Source of the DNA: CAYMRB01 sp964392615
GTDB lineage: Bacteria > Planctomycetota > UBA8108
Direction: 5' to 3'
Length of the DNA stretch: 11,944 bases
Assembly (NCBI GenBank): GCA_964392615.1
Contig: CAYMRB010000324.1
Span: 1-11,944 of the forward strand
Shown: positions 1 to 7,352 of the stretch, piece after piece
How the letters are laid out: every line of letters starts with the position of its first letter
Numbering within the stretch: position 1 is the stretch's first letter
Made by a program: the position numbers and the translations under genes
The notes under the pieces: model-generated
Told to the model about the DNA's origin: nothing
Databases searched by the model: none
The model's input: only the letters and a program-made list of their open reading frames with translations

Positions 1-1
1 G

Positions 2-297
2 GAGTCGTGCCCGCAGAAGCGGGGCGTCTGCCTTCAGGTCAAGACGATGACGCCGAAGAAGCCGAACTCCGCTCTTCGTAAGATCGCCCGTGTGCGGTTG
101 ACGAACGGCAAGGAGATCACGGCGTACATTCCGGGGGTCGGCACAACCTCCAGGAGCACAACATCGTGCTCGTCCGCGGCGGTCGTGTGCGCGACCTGCC
201 GGGCGTCCGGTACCACGTGATCCGTGGCACGCTCGACACGGTCGGCGTCGACGGTCGCAACCAGTCGCGTTCGAAGTACGGTAAGAAGAAGAGCTGA
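2..297 (+). CDS. rpsL: 30S ribosomal protein S12, 5'-truncated and frameshifted
   Basis: S12 lies at the decoding centre of the 30S subunit and controls tRNA selection accuracy. The window begins inside the gene; the first codons read ESCPQKRGVC, followed by the family hallmark TPKKPNSALRK. Reading continues in one frame to IPGVG near base 139. It then resumes one frame over as HNLQEHNIVLVRGGRVRDLPG and ends at the TGA at 295-297. One base, most simply a C, is missing near 140-142 (GGCAC where GGCCAC is expected). Without it the original frame stops at 218-220. S12 is essential and both halves are intact, so a sequencing or assembly error is more likely than a pseudogene. The two lysines of the KKPNS loop are retained, but the position equivalent to Lys88 of M. 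tuberculosis S12 is Arg (GGRVRDLPG). The next gene, rpsG, starts 2 nt after the stop. Confidence 0.93.
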
Positions 298-299
298 CG

Positions 300-812
300 A
301 TGCCGCGGCACCGCAGAAAGAAAAAGGTCGAGAAGAAGACCAAGTTCAAGTTCAAGTCGACGGAGAGGTTCCTCAAGGGGGATCCCCGGCACGACAACTT
401 GGTCGTCTCGAAGTTCATCAATCAGATCATGCTGGACGGCAAGAAGACGACCGCTCAGCAGATCGTCTACGACGCGATGGGGCTTCTCGGCAAGCGAATC
501 AAGGGCGAGGATCCGCTCGACATCTTCCTGACGGCGCTGCACAACGTGAAGCCGAACCTCGAGGTCCGGTCGCGGCGCGTCGGTGGTGCGACCTACCAGG
601 TGCCGATGGAGATCAGTCGCAAGCGTCAGCAGGCGCTCGCGATCCGCGTCATCGTGAAGAACACCCGCGCCCGCAAGGGCAAGCCGATGTCGCAGTGTCT
701 CGCCGACGAGCTGTACGACGCGTACCAGAGGCAGGGCGCGTCGATCCAGTGGCGCGAGAACACGCACAAGATGGCCGAGGCGAACAAGCTGTTCGCGCAC
801 TTCGCCTGGTAA
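300..812 (+). CDS. rpsG: 30S ribosomal protein S7
   Basis: S7 is a primary 16S rRNA binder that nucleates assembly of the 30S head and lines the tRNA exit site. The 170-residue product carries the family signatures FINQIMLDGKKTTAQ (about 39-53), EVRSRRVGGATYQVP (88-102) and a C-terminal HKMAEANKLFAHFAW. It is longer than the roughly 156 residues of typical bacterial S7. The extra length is a Lys-rich N-terminal stretch (about residues 6-30, KKKVEKKTKFKFKSTERF) before the first conserved block. The ATG lies 2 nt after the rpsL stop, so translational coupling is likely; only a weak purine-rich stretch precedes it. It ends well before the assembly gap at 907-916 and looks complete. Identification is secure. 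Confidence 0.97.
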   Translation: MPRHRRKKKVEKKTKFKFKSTERFLKGDPRHDNLVVSKFINQIMLDGKKTTAQQIVYDAMGLLGKRIKGEDPLDIFLTALHNVKPNLEVRSRRVGGATYQVPMEISRKRQQALAIRVIVKNTRARKGKPMSQCLADELYDAYQRQGASIQWRENTHKMAEANKLFAHFAW

Positions 813-906
813 TTCGGCAGTCGGTCTCGGCGCTTCGCGGCAACGAAAAGCGAATAGCCAAAACGCGGCATTAATGGGGGGGGAACAGCGGTGGGCCGGG
901 CCCCCG

Positions 907-916
907 NNNNNNNNNN
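907..916. other. Assembly gap (10 Ns) flanked by G-runs
   Basis: Ten consecutive undetermined bases are followed directly by six Gs and, after a short interruption, eleven more, with eight Gs about 24 nt upstream. The true gap length is unknown because ten Ns is a common placeholder. Flanking homopolymer G is typical of low-quality read ends, so the join between rpsG and fusA rests on scaffolding rather than continuous sequence. Confidence 0.9.
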
Positions 917-1015
917 GGGGGGCGGGTTGGGGGGGGGGGCCACGGGGTGATGGGAGCGAGGGTAGTTCGTCGGTCGCGGCGCGTTCGGCGTGGTGCGCGG
1001 TTCGGTGTTTGTCGC

Positions 1016-1035
1016 TTCGAGGCGGAAGCCGCGAA
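1016..1035 (+). other. Small hairpin with GGAA tetraloop upstream of fusA
   Basis: TTCGAGGC (1016-1023) can pair with GCCGCGAA (1028-1035), giving seven Watson-Crick pairs and one A-G mismatch closed by a GGAA loop of the GNRA class. It ends 59 nt before the fusA start. No T-tract follows, so it is not an intrinsic terminator. It could be a leader structure, but a short GC-rich hairpin can arise by chance. Confidence 0.35.
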
Positions 1036-1094
1036 CGGAAAAACACCTCGATCCGTGGTACCCTTTCTGCCCGAATCGCAGACAGCGAGGCGTC

Positions 1095-3146
<2,052 letters not shown>

Positions 3147-3175
3147 TTTCGGCGCTGTGGGGGACGGTGCTGCCG

Positions 3176-3208
3176 GCGGAATGGCTGCGGCATGGCGGCG
3201 GCATGGCG
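3176..3208 (+). repeat. Three tandem 11-bp repeats after fusA
   Basis: Copies two and three (3187-3197 and 3198-3208) are identical, GCGGCATGGCG. Copy one (3176-3186, GCGGAATGGCT) differs at two positions. The following 11 bases begin GCTGGATG and look like a decayed fourth copy. An 11-bp period is close to one helical turn, so copies would present the same DNA face. It could bind a protein or be simple slippage-prone sequence; nothing here decides between these. Confidence 0.6.
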
Positions 3209-3224
3209 GCTGGATGTGCGGGGT

Positions 3225-3277
3225 GCTCGCTCGACCTCGACGCCCCGTCGACGCAAATTCGCACAGCGAGCGTTTTT
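3225..3277 (+). terminator. Probable intrinsic terminator ending the str operon
   Basis: GCTCGCT (3225-3231) pairs perfectly with AGCGAGC (3265-3271), followed by G and five Ts (3273-3277). The 33-nt loop contains its own hairpin, TCGACG (3237-3242) with CGTCGA (3246-3251) around a CCC loop. The stem is short and the loop long for a classical terminator, so efficiency is uncertain. Its position, about 80 nt after the fusA stop and 15 nt before the next promoter, fits an operon boundary. Confidence 0.5.
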
Positions 3278-3291
3278 CCGTCGGTAGGCGG

Positions 3292-3319
3292 TTGACACCC
3301 CCTGCCGCGTAGCTATAAT
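3292..3319 (+). promoter_or_regulatory. Consensus sigma-70-type promoter of the S10 operon
   Basis: A perfect TTGACA -35 box (3292-3297) and a perfect TATAAT -10 box (3314-3319) are separated by 16 nt. The T5 tract at 3273-3277 lies upstream of the -35 box, where it could also act as part of an UP element. Transcription would start near 3325-3329, giving a leader of about 310-320 nt before rpsJ. Two exact consensus hexamers at near-ideal spacing in high-GC DNA are very unlikely by chance and fit a very strong ribosomal promoter. Confidence 0.93.
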
Positions 3320-3325
3320 CGGGCT

Positions 3326-3633
3326 TTCACCCTTCAGTCGGCCTGTGTCTTAGTTGTTGTCTCGTCAGGGTTTACGACAGTTTGCCCCGGCGAGCGCAGG
3401 CGGCTCCGAGAGGGTCCGATCGCGGGGAGCGGTCGGTATGTTTTCGGGTGTCGCGGCTGGTAGGGGCCGGTCCTGAGGTCGCTGGAGCGCGGTTCGAGAG
3501 CGTATTGGCGCGCGGGACCGGGTGTCTTCGGGGGCGGTGCCGGGCGAGCCGAGCGCACACGACAGAGTCGGTCCCGGCGGGTTCATTGTTCTTTGGAAGA
3601 GGTCGATCCCGTCGGTTCCATCCGGAAGAGGCT
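3326..3633 (+). promoter_or_regulatory. Long S10 operon leader with alternative helices
   Basis: The transcribed leader can form a hairpin of seven pairs, CCGATCG (3416-3422) with CGGTCGG (3430-3436), including one G-U. More strikingly, the segment 3513-3521 can pair upstream with 3467-3475 or downstream with 3568-3576. Each option gives nine pairs including one G-U, and the two cannot coexist. There is no clean T-tract after the downstream helix, so classical attenuation is not obvious; translational control or protein binding is possible. In E. coli ribosomal protein L4, encoded by the third gene of this operon, represses through the S10 leader. A similar role here is inference, and I see no clear match to the E. 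coli leader. Confidence 0.55.
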
Positions 3634-3645
3634 TTGGCGAACAAG

Positions 3646-3945
<300 letters not shown>

Positions 3946-3961
3946 GTCGTAGGGCAAGAAG

Positions 3962-4639
3962 ATGGCATCCGAGAGTAGAAAAGCACGCAAGGCGCTCCTC
4001 GGCAAGAAGGTCGGGATGACGCAGCTCTTCGACGATGATGGGCGCATGGTGCCGGTCACCGTGTTGACCGTCGGGCCGTGCGCCGTGCTGCAGGTGAAGA
4101 CCGAGGACGCGGACGGGTACTCCGCCGTACAGCTCGGTTTCGACGACCGCCGCAAGGCGGCTCGCAAGCCGCAGCAAGATCAATACGATCGCCTCGGCGT
4201 CGGGACGAAGCGCTTCGTCAGGGAGGTGCCATTCGTCGATCCTGCCGACGTTCTCGGTTCTGACGAGGACGGCGAGGCCGAGATCAGGCCGGGAGCGATC
4301 ATCGGCGTCGGCGCGTTCCGGGAGTCGACGCGAGTCGACGTTCGGGGTGTGACGAAGGGGCGGGGTTTTGCAGGAACGATCAAGCGACACGGGTTCAGCG
4401 CCGGCGACAAGGCGCACGGGTCGAAGAACGTGCGCGAGCCGGGCTCGACCGGTATGCACACCGATCCCGGTCGCGTCCTGAAGGGCAAGAAGATGCCCGG
4501 GCACTACGGGAACGCGAATCGCAAGGTGATGAACCTGCGTGTCGTGCGCGTCGATGAAGAGCGCAACCTCCTTCTGGTCCGGGGCGCGGTCCCGGGGCCG
4601 AAGGGTGGCTACCTATACGTCGAAGAGAGCTTGCGGTGA
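3962..4639 (+). CDS. rplC: 50S ribosomal protein L3
   Basis: L3 is an early 23S rRNA binder whose extended loop reaches towards the peptidyl transferase centre. The 225-residue protein starts with a short basic tail, then the conserved LLGKKVGMTQLFDDDG (about 12-27). It carries GVTKGRGFAGTIKRHGF (129-145), the loop GSTGMHTDPGRVLKGKKMPGHYG (161-183) and RVDEERNLLLVRGAVPGPKGG. Neighbouring Gln residues of the E. coli loop, where PrmB methylates L3, are replaced here (GMHTDPG). An AAGAAG stretch just before the ATG is at best a weak SD. It starts 16 nt after the rpsJ stop, and its stop overlaps the rplD start by 4 nt. Confidence 0.97.
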   Translation: MASESRKARKALLGKKVGMTQLFDDDGRMVPVTVLTVGPCAVLQVKTEDADGYSAVQLGFDDRRKAARKPQQDQYDRLGVGTKRFVREVPFVDPADVLGSDEDGEAEIRPGAIIGVGAFRESTRVDVRGVTKGRGFAGTIKRHGFSAGDKAHGSKNVREPGSTGMHTDPGRVLKGKKMPGHYGNANRKVMNLRVVRVDEERNLLLVRGAVPGPKGGYLYVEESLR

Positions 4640-5349
4640 CGGAGATGAGCACCGAGACCTCAGAACCAAGAGTCCTCGAGGTTCCCGTCAAGGGGCCTGC
4701 AGGCGAGAGCCAAGGCGAGTTGTCGCTGTCCACGGATCAGCTCGACGACCGCGCCCGGTATCGGCTGATCAAGCTGGCGGTCGTGAACTACGCCGCCAAT
4801 CAGCGCGTCGGTTCGCACCAGACAAAGACGCGCTCCGAGGTCGCCGGCTGCGGCAAGAAGCCGTGGCGCCAGAAGGGTACCGGCCACGCGCGCTCCGGAT
4901 CGCGGAAGTCGCCCGTGTGGCGCGGTGGTGGAACGGTCTTCGGGCCGCACCCACGCGACTACAGCTACCGGATCAACAAGAAGCAGCGGCGCCTCGCGCT
5001 GCGTTCCGCTCTGTACGTGAAGTTCGATGCCGGTGAGGTGACCGTCCTCGACGGCCTCGAGCTCGACGCGCCGAAGACGAAGTCGCTCATGGCGACGTTG
5101 CGGGCGCTGGGCTTGACCGGGAAGCGAGTCCTGATCGGCACCGCCGGGCTGGACCGGAACGTCTACCTGTCGGCGCGCAACCTGCCGAAGGTCGAGGTCA
5201 TGCCCGTCACCGACTTCCACAGCTACGGCGTCCTCAACGCGGACGTCGTCGTCCTGACGCGCGCCGCGTTCGACGTGCTCGCGAGCAGTGGGGCGGGCCT
5301 TTCGGAGCCGACGGGTTCTCCGGAGCCTTCGGAAGGAGGTGAGTCGTGA
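4636..5349 (+). CDS. rplD: 50S ribosomal protein L4
   Basis: L4 binds 23S rRNA and contributes a loop to the polypeptide exit tunnel; in E. coli it also autoregulates the S10 operon. The 237-residue protein carries the diagnostic GCGKKPWRQKGTGHARSG (71-88) and SPVWRGGGTVFGP (92-104), then NKKQRRLALRSAL and APKTK. The start is GTG 4636, overlapping the rplC stop as GTGA, with a GAAGAGAG purine run 6 nt upstream. An ATG at 4645 is possible but has no spacing to its GGAG. A roughly 20-residue C-terminal tail rich in Ser, Gly, Pro and Glu (217-237) extends past the usual end. The DNA for this tail contains the strong ribosome binding site of rplW. In this organism it is the natural candidate to bind the upstream leader, by analogy only. 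Confidence 0.97.
   Translation: MTEMSTETSEPRVLEVPVKGPAGESQGELSLSTDQLDDRARYRLIKLAVVNYAANQRVGSHQTKTRSEVAGCGKKPWRQKGTGHARSGSRKSPVWRGGGTVFGPHPRDYSYRINKKQRRLALRSALYVKFDAGEVTVLDGLELDAPKTKSLMATLRALGLTGKRVLIGTAGLDRNVYLSARNLPKVEVMPVTDFHSYGVLNADVVVLTRAAFDVLASSGAGLSEPTGSPEPSEGGES
5333..5342 (+). promoter_or_regulatory. Perfect Shine-Dalgarno of rplW inside rplD
   Basis: AAGGAGGTGA is complementary to the whole anti-Shine-Dalgarno end of bacterial 16S rRNA. It ends 3 nt before the GTG start of rplW, and its GGAGG core lies 6 nt before it. It is the strongest ribosome binding site in the window and decides the GTG start. It is embedded in the last codons of rplD, which encode Glu-Gly-Gly-Glu-Ser. Confidence 0.85.
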
Positions 5350-5630
5350 AGCTCTCGCATCACGAGGTACTGATCCGTCCGGTCCTGACCGAGAAGACCA
5401 CGCACGCGATCGAGGTCTTGAACTGCTACGCGTTCGAGGTCGCGCCGACCGCGAACAAGATCCAGGTCCGCAATGCGGTCGAAGAGCTCTTCGACGTCAA
5501 GGTCCTGAAGGTCAACATTCGCAATCGCCGCGGCAAGCGCAAGCGCGTCGGTCGCAGCGTCGGTTTTGGCAAGGACACGAAGCAGGCGATCGTCACGCTG
5601 CGCACCGGAGACAAGATCGACGTTTATTGA
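5346..5630 (+). CDS. rplW: 50S ribosomal protein L23
   Basis: L23 lies at the exit of the polypeptide tunnel and is the docking site for trigger factor and SRP in characterised bacteria. The 94-residue product has the family outline: VLIRPVLTEKTTHAIE (8-23), the YAFEVAPTANKIQVRNAVEELFDVKVLKVN block, a basic loop NRRGKRKRVGR, and a C-terminal TLRTGDKIDVY. It begins with GTG, overlapping the rplD stop as GTGA, directly after a perfect Shine-Dalgarno. It is followed not by a tight junction but by a 65-nt gap containing an intrinsic terminator, so it may be the last gene of a shorter promoter-proximal transcript. Confidence 0.96.
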   Translation: MKLSHHEVLIRPVLTEKTTHAIEVLNCYAFEVAPTANKIQVRNAVEELFDVKVLKVNIRNRRGKRKRVGRSVGFGKDTKQAIVTLRTGDKIDVY

Positions 5631-5642
5631 CGCTTTGAGGCG

Positions 5643-5667
5643 GCTCTCCTGACCGGAGAGCTTTTTT
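5643..5667 (+). terminator. Intrinsic terminator inside the S10 operon
   Basis: GCTCTCC (5643-5649) pairs perfectly with GGAGAGC (5655-5661) around a 5-nt TGACC loop, followed immediately by six Ts (5662-5667). This is a textbook factor-independent terminator, stronger in form than the one after fusA. It starts 12 nt after the rplW stop and ends 28 nt before rplB. I see no promoter between it and rplB, so it most likely acts as a partial terminator that sets the ratio of promoter-proximal to distal transcripts. Confidence 0.85.
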
Positions 5668-5695
5668 CGTCGCGCGTCAGATCGAGACGAGAACG

Positions 5696-6526
5696 ATGGG
5701 AATCAGAATTTACCGACCGACTAGCCCCGGACGCCGCCACGGTTCGGTGTCGGACTTCGCGGAGATCACGCGGACCCGGCCCGAGAAGTCGCTGCTCGTC
5801 AAGCTCAAGAAGACGGGTGGGCGCAACAACCAGGGCCGGATCACGTGTCGGCATCGCGGTGGCGGTCACAAGCCGATCTACCGAATCGTCGACTTCCGTC
5901 GTGAGAAGATCGGTGTCCCGGCGAAGGTGGCGACGATCGAGTACGATCCGAACCGTACGTGCCGCATCGCGCTTCTGCACTACGCCGACGGCGAGAAGCG
6001 GTACATCCTCGCGCCGAAGGGCCTCACCGTCGGTCAGCAGGTGATCGCTGGCGAGATGGCCGAGCCGCTTCCCGGCAACAGCATGACGCTCGAGAAGGTC
6101 CCGCCGGGGATTGCGATCCACGCGTTGGAGCTGCGACCGGGTCAGGGCGCGAAGCTCGTGCGCTCCGCCGGCGTCCAGGCGACGGTTCAGGCGAAGGAAG
6201 GCAACTACGCCAACGTGCTGTTGCCCTCCGGCGAGGTTCGCAAGATCCACCTGCAGTGCCGCTGCACCGTCGGTCAGGTCGGCAACCTCGAACATCAGAA
6301 CATCAAGATCGGCAAGGCCGGTCGCAAGCGCTGGATGGGTATCCGTCCGACGGTCCGCGGCTCGGCGATGAACCCGGTGGCTCACCCGATGGGCGGCGGC
6401 GAAGGTCGTCGCGCGGGTGGCCGTCACCCGTGCTCGCCGACGGGCGTGCTGTCGAAGGGTGGCAAGACGCGCAAGCCGCGTAAGGCGTCGAACAAGCACA
6501 TCGTGCGTCGACGCAAGAAGAAGTAG
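5696..6526 (+). CDS. rplB: 50S ribosomal protein L2
   Basis: L2 is one of the most conserved 23S rRNA binding proteins, needed for subunit association and close to the peptidyl transferase centre. The 276-residue protein has PTSPGRRHGSVSDF near the N-terminus, KTGGRNNQGRITCRHRGGGHK (39-59), EYDPNRTCRIALLHYADGEKRYILAPKG, and NPVAHPMGGGEGR (226-238). His230 matches the functionally studied His229 of E. coli L2, but the second His of the HPHGGG motif is Met232 and the preceding Asp is Ala. The tail GGRHPCSPTGVLSKGGKTRK resembles planctomycete sequences as I remember them. It is the first gene after the intra-operon terminator. Its ATG has only a weak purine-rich stretch (GAGACGAGAAC) upstream. 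Confidence 0.97.
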   Translation: MGIRIYRPTSPGRRHGSVSDFAEITRTRPEKSLLVKLKKTGGRNNQGRITCRHRGGGHKPIYRIVDFRREKIGVPAKVATIEYDPNRTCRIALLHYADGEKRYILAPKGLTVGQQVIAGEMAEPLPGNSMTLEKVPPGIAIHALELRPGQGAKLVRSAGVQATVQAKEGNYANVLLPSGEVRKIHLQCRCTVGQVGNLEHQNIKIGKAGRKRWMGIRPTVRGSAMNPVAHPMGGGEGRRAGGRHPCSPTGVLSKGGKTRKPRKASNKHIVRRRKKK

Positions 6527-6552
6527 CGATCGCGTAGCGAAAGCAGAAACCA

Positions 6553-6816
6553 ATGAGTCGATCCGTCAAGAAGGGTCCTTACGTCGACCCGAAGCTGTAC
6601 CAGAAGGTCATGGACGGGAAGGGCGTCGAGGAGCCCATCAAGACCTGGGCCCGTGCTTGCACGATCATCCCGGAGTTCATCTCTCGGACCTTCCTCGTAC
6701 ACAACGGCCGCGACTTCAAGAAGGTGTACGTGTTGGAGACCATGGTCGGCCACAAGCTGGGCGAGTTCTCTCCGACGCGGACGTTCCGCGGCCATGGCGG
6801 TAAGAAGGGCAAGTAA
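6553..6816 (+). CDS. rpsS: 30S ribosomal protein S19
   Basis: S19 sits in the 30S head, pairs with S13, and contacts the intersubunit bridge and the A-site region. The 87-residue product begins MSRSVKKGPYVDPKLYQKV. It carries the conserved IKTWARACTIIPEFISRTF (about 29-47), VHNGRDFKKVYV, and a C-terminal MVGHKLGEFSPTRTFRGHGGKKGK, which fixes the identification. It lies 26 nt after rplB; that spacer contains only a very short TCGC/GCGA inverted repeat. A 32-nt spacer follows before rplV. Confidence 0.97.
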   Translation: MSRSVKKGPYVDPKLYQKVMDGKGVEEPIKTWARACTIIPEFISRTFLVHNGRDFKKVYVLETMVGHKLGEFSPTRTFRGHGGKKGK

Positions 6817-6848
6817 GGGCCCACGCGCAGGCGAAGACAGGCGCTCCG

Positions 6849-7352
6849 ATGGCGAAAGCAGGAACCATGAAGAAGGGCAAGCGGGACAAGGCGCCCGAGC
6901 CGATAGCGCTCTATCGCGCTAGTCACCGCGGTGCACGCATCTCGGCGCGCAAGGCGCGTCTCGTGATGGATTTGATCCGCGGCGAGCCGGTCGAGCGTGC
7001 GCTGGTACAGCTTCAGTTCAGTGATCGCCGCGCCGCGCCGATGGTGCGCAAGGTCGTCCAGTCAGCGGTCGCGAACGCGACGCAGAAGGACGCGGTCGAT
7101 TCGGAGAAGCTGGTCGTTCACCGCGCGTATGTCGACGAGGGGCCGACGATGAAGCGCTGGCGGCCGCGCTCAATGGGGCGCGCGTTCCCGCGTCTGAAGC
7201 GCACGTGCCACCTCAGCGTCATTCTCGGTCATGTCGTGGCGGCTCCCAAGGCGCGAGCCGCGGAGACATCAGAGCCGGACGCGGGCGCAGCAGAGTCTCA
7301 GAACCAAGCCGGCGGGGCGGGTCCCGAAGGCCAGAGCGGCGGAGAGAAATAA
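6849..7352 (+). CDS. rplV: 50S ribosomal protein L22 with C-terminal tail
   Basis: L22 lines the exit tunnel opposite L4 through a long beta hairpin and contacts several 23S rRNA domains. The core contains GARISARKARLVMDLIRGEPVERAL (28-52), APMVRKVVQSAVANA (63-77), and the tunnel-loop region GPTMKRWRPRSMGRAFPRLKRTCHLSVIL (98-126). At 167 residues it is longer than the typical 110-120. There is a short basic N-terminal lead (1-18) and a tail of about 37 residues (131-167) rich in Ala, Gly, Ser, Gln and Glu. ATG 6849 was chosen; an in-frame ATG at 6867 would remove only part of the basic lead. The stop overlaps the rpsC start by one base (TAATG), implying coupling. Confidence 0.96.
   Translation: MAKAGTMKKGKRDKAPEPIALYRASHRGARISARKARLVMDLIRGEPVERALVQLQFSDRRAAPMVRKVVQSAVANATQKDAVDSEKLVVHRAYVDEGPTMKRWRPRSMGRAFPRLKRTCHLSVILGHVVAAPKARAAETSEPDAGAAESQNQAGGAGPEGQSGGEK

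Larger units (their letters stand above)
813..1094 (+). other. Intergenic region rpsG-fusA, includes assembly gap
   Basis: This 282-nt stretch carries no recognisable gene. It contains a run of ten Ns (907-916), with runs of G on both sides: 8 Gs at 876-883, 6 at 917-922 and 11 at 929-939. The sequence close to the gap is low complexity and may be unreliable. The last 80 nt before fusA look ordinary and contain a small hairpin. I see no terminator with a T-tract after rpsG and no convincing promoter before fusA; a TGGTACCCT at about 1056-1064 lacks a -35 partner. In most bacteria rpsG and fusA are close together, so this spacing may be partly artificial. Confidence 0.7.
3147..3645 (+). other. 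Regulatory intergenic region between fusA and rpsJ
   Basis: About 500 nt without a recognisable gene. In order it holds an 11-bp tandem repeat, a terminator-like hairpin with a T5 tract, a consensus sigma-70-type promoter and a long structured leader. An open frame continuous with rpsJ extends upstream to 3382, but its product is compositionally odd and shows no match to EF-Tu or another known protein, so I treat it as leader. The region separates the str transcript from the S10 transcript. Confidence 0.8.

Noticed and set aside
917..939. Possible G-quadruplex in the G-runs
   Set aside because: The runs flank an assembly gap and are probably sequence artefact.
1036..1064. Candidate fusA promoter with TGGTACCCT
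   Set aside because: No acceptable -35 element at 16-18 nt spacing.
990..1094. GTG start adding 35 residues to EF-G
   Set aside because: The added stretch is unconserved and overlaps the GGAA hairpin; ATG 1095 has GAGG 4 nt upstream and a family-like N-terminus.
3382..3645. Upstream in-frame extension of rpsJ
   Set aside because: It would add 88 residues to S10 with no conservation, through a structured leader; the usual S10 length is met from 3634 or 3646.
6529..6539. TCGC/GCGA hairpin between rplB and rpsS
   Set aside because: Four pairs with a 3-nt loop is within chance expectation.
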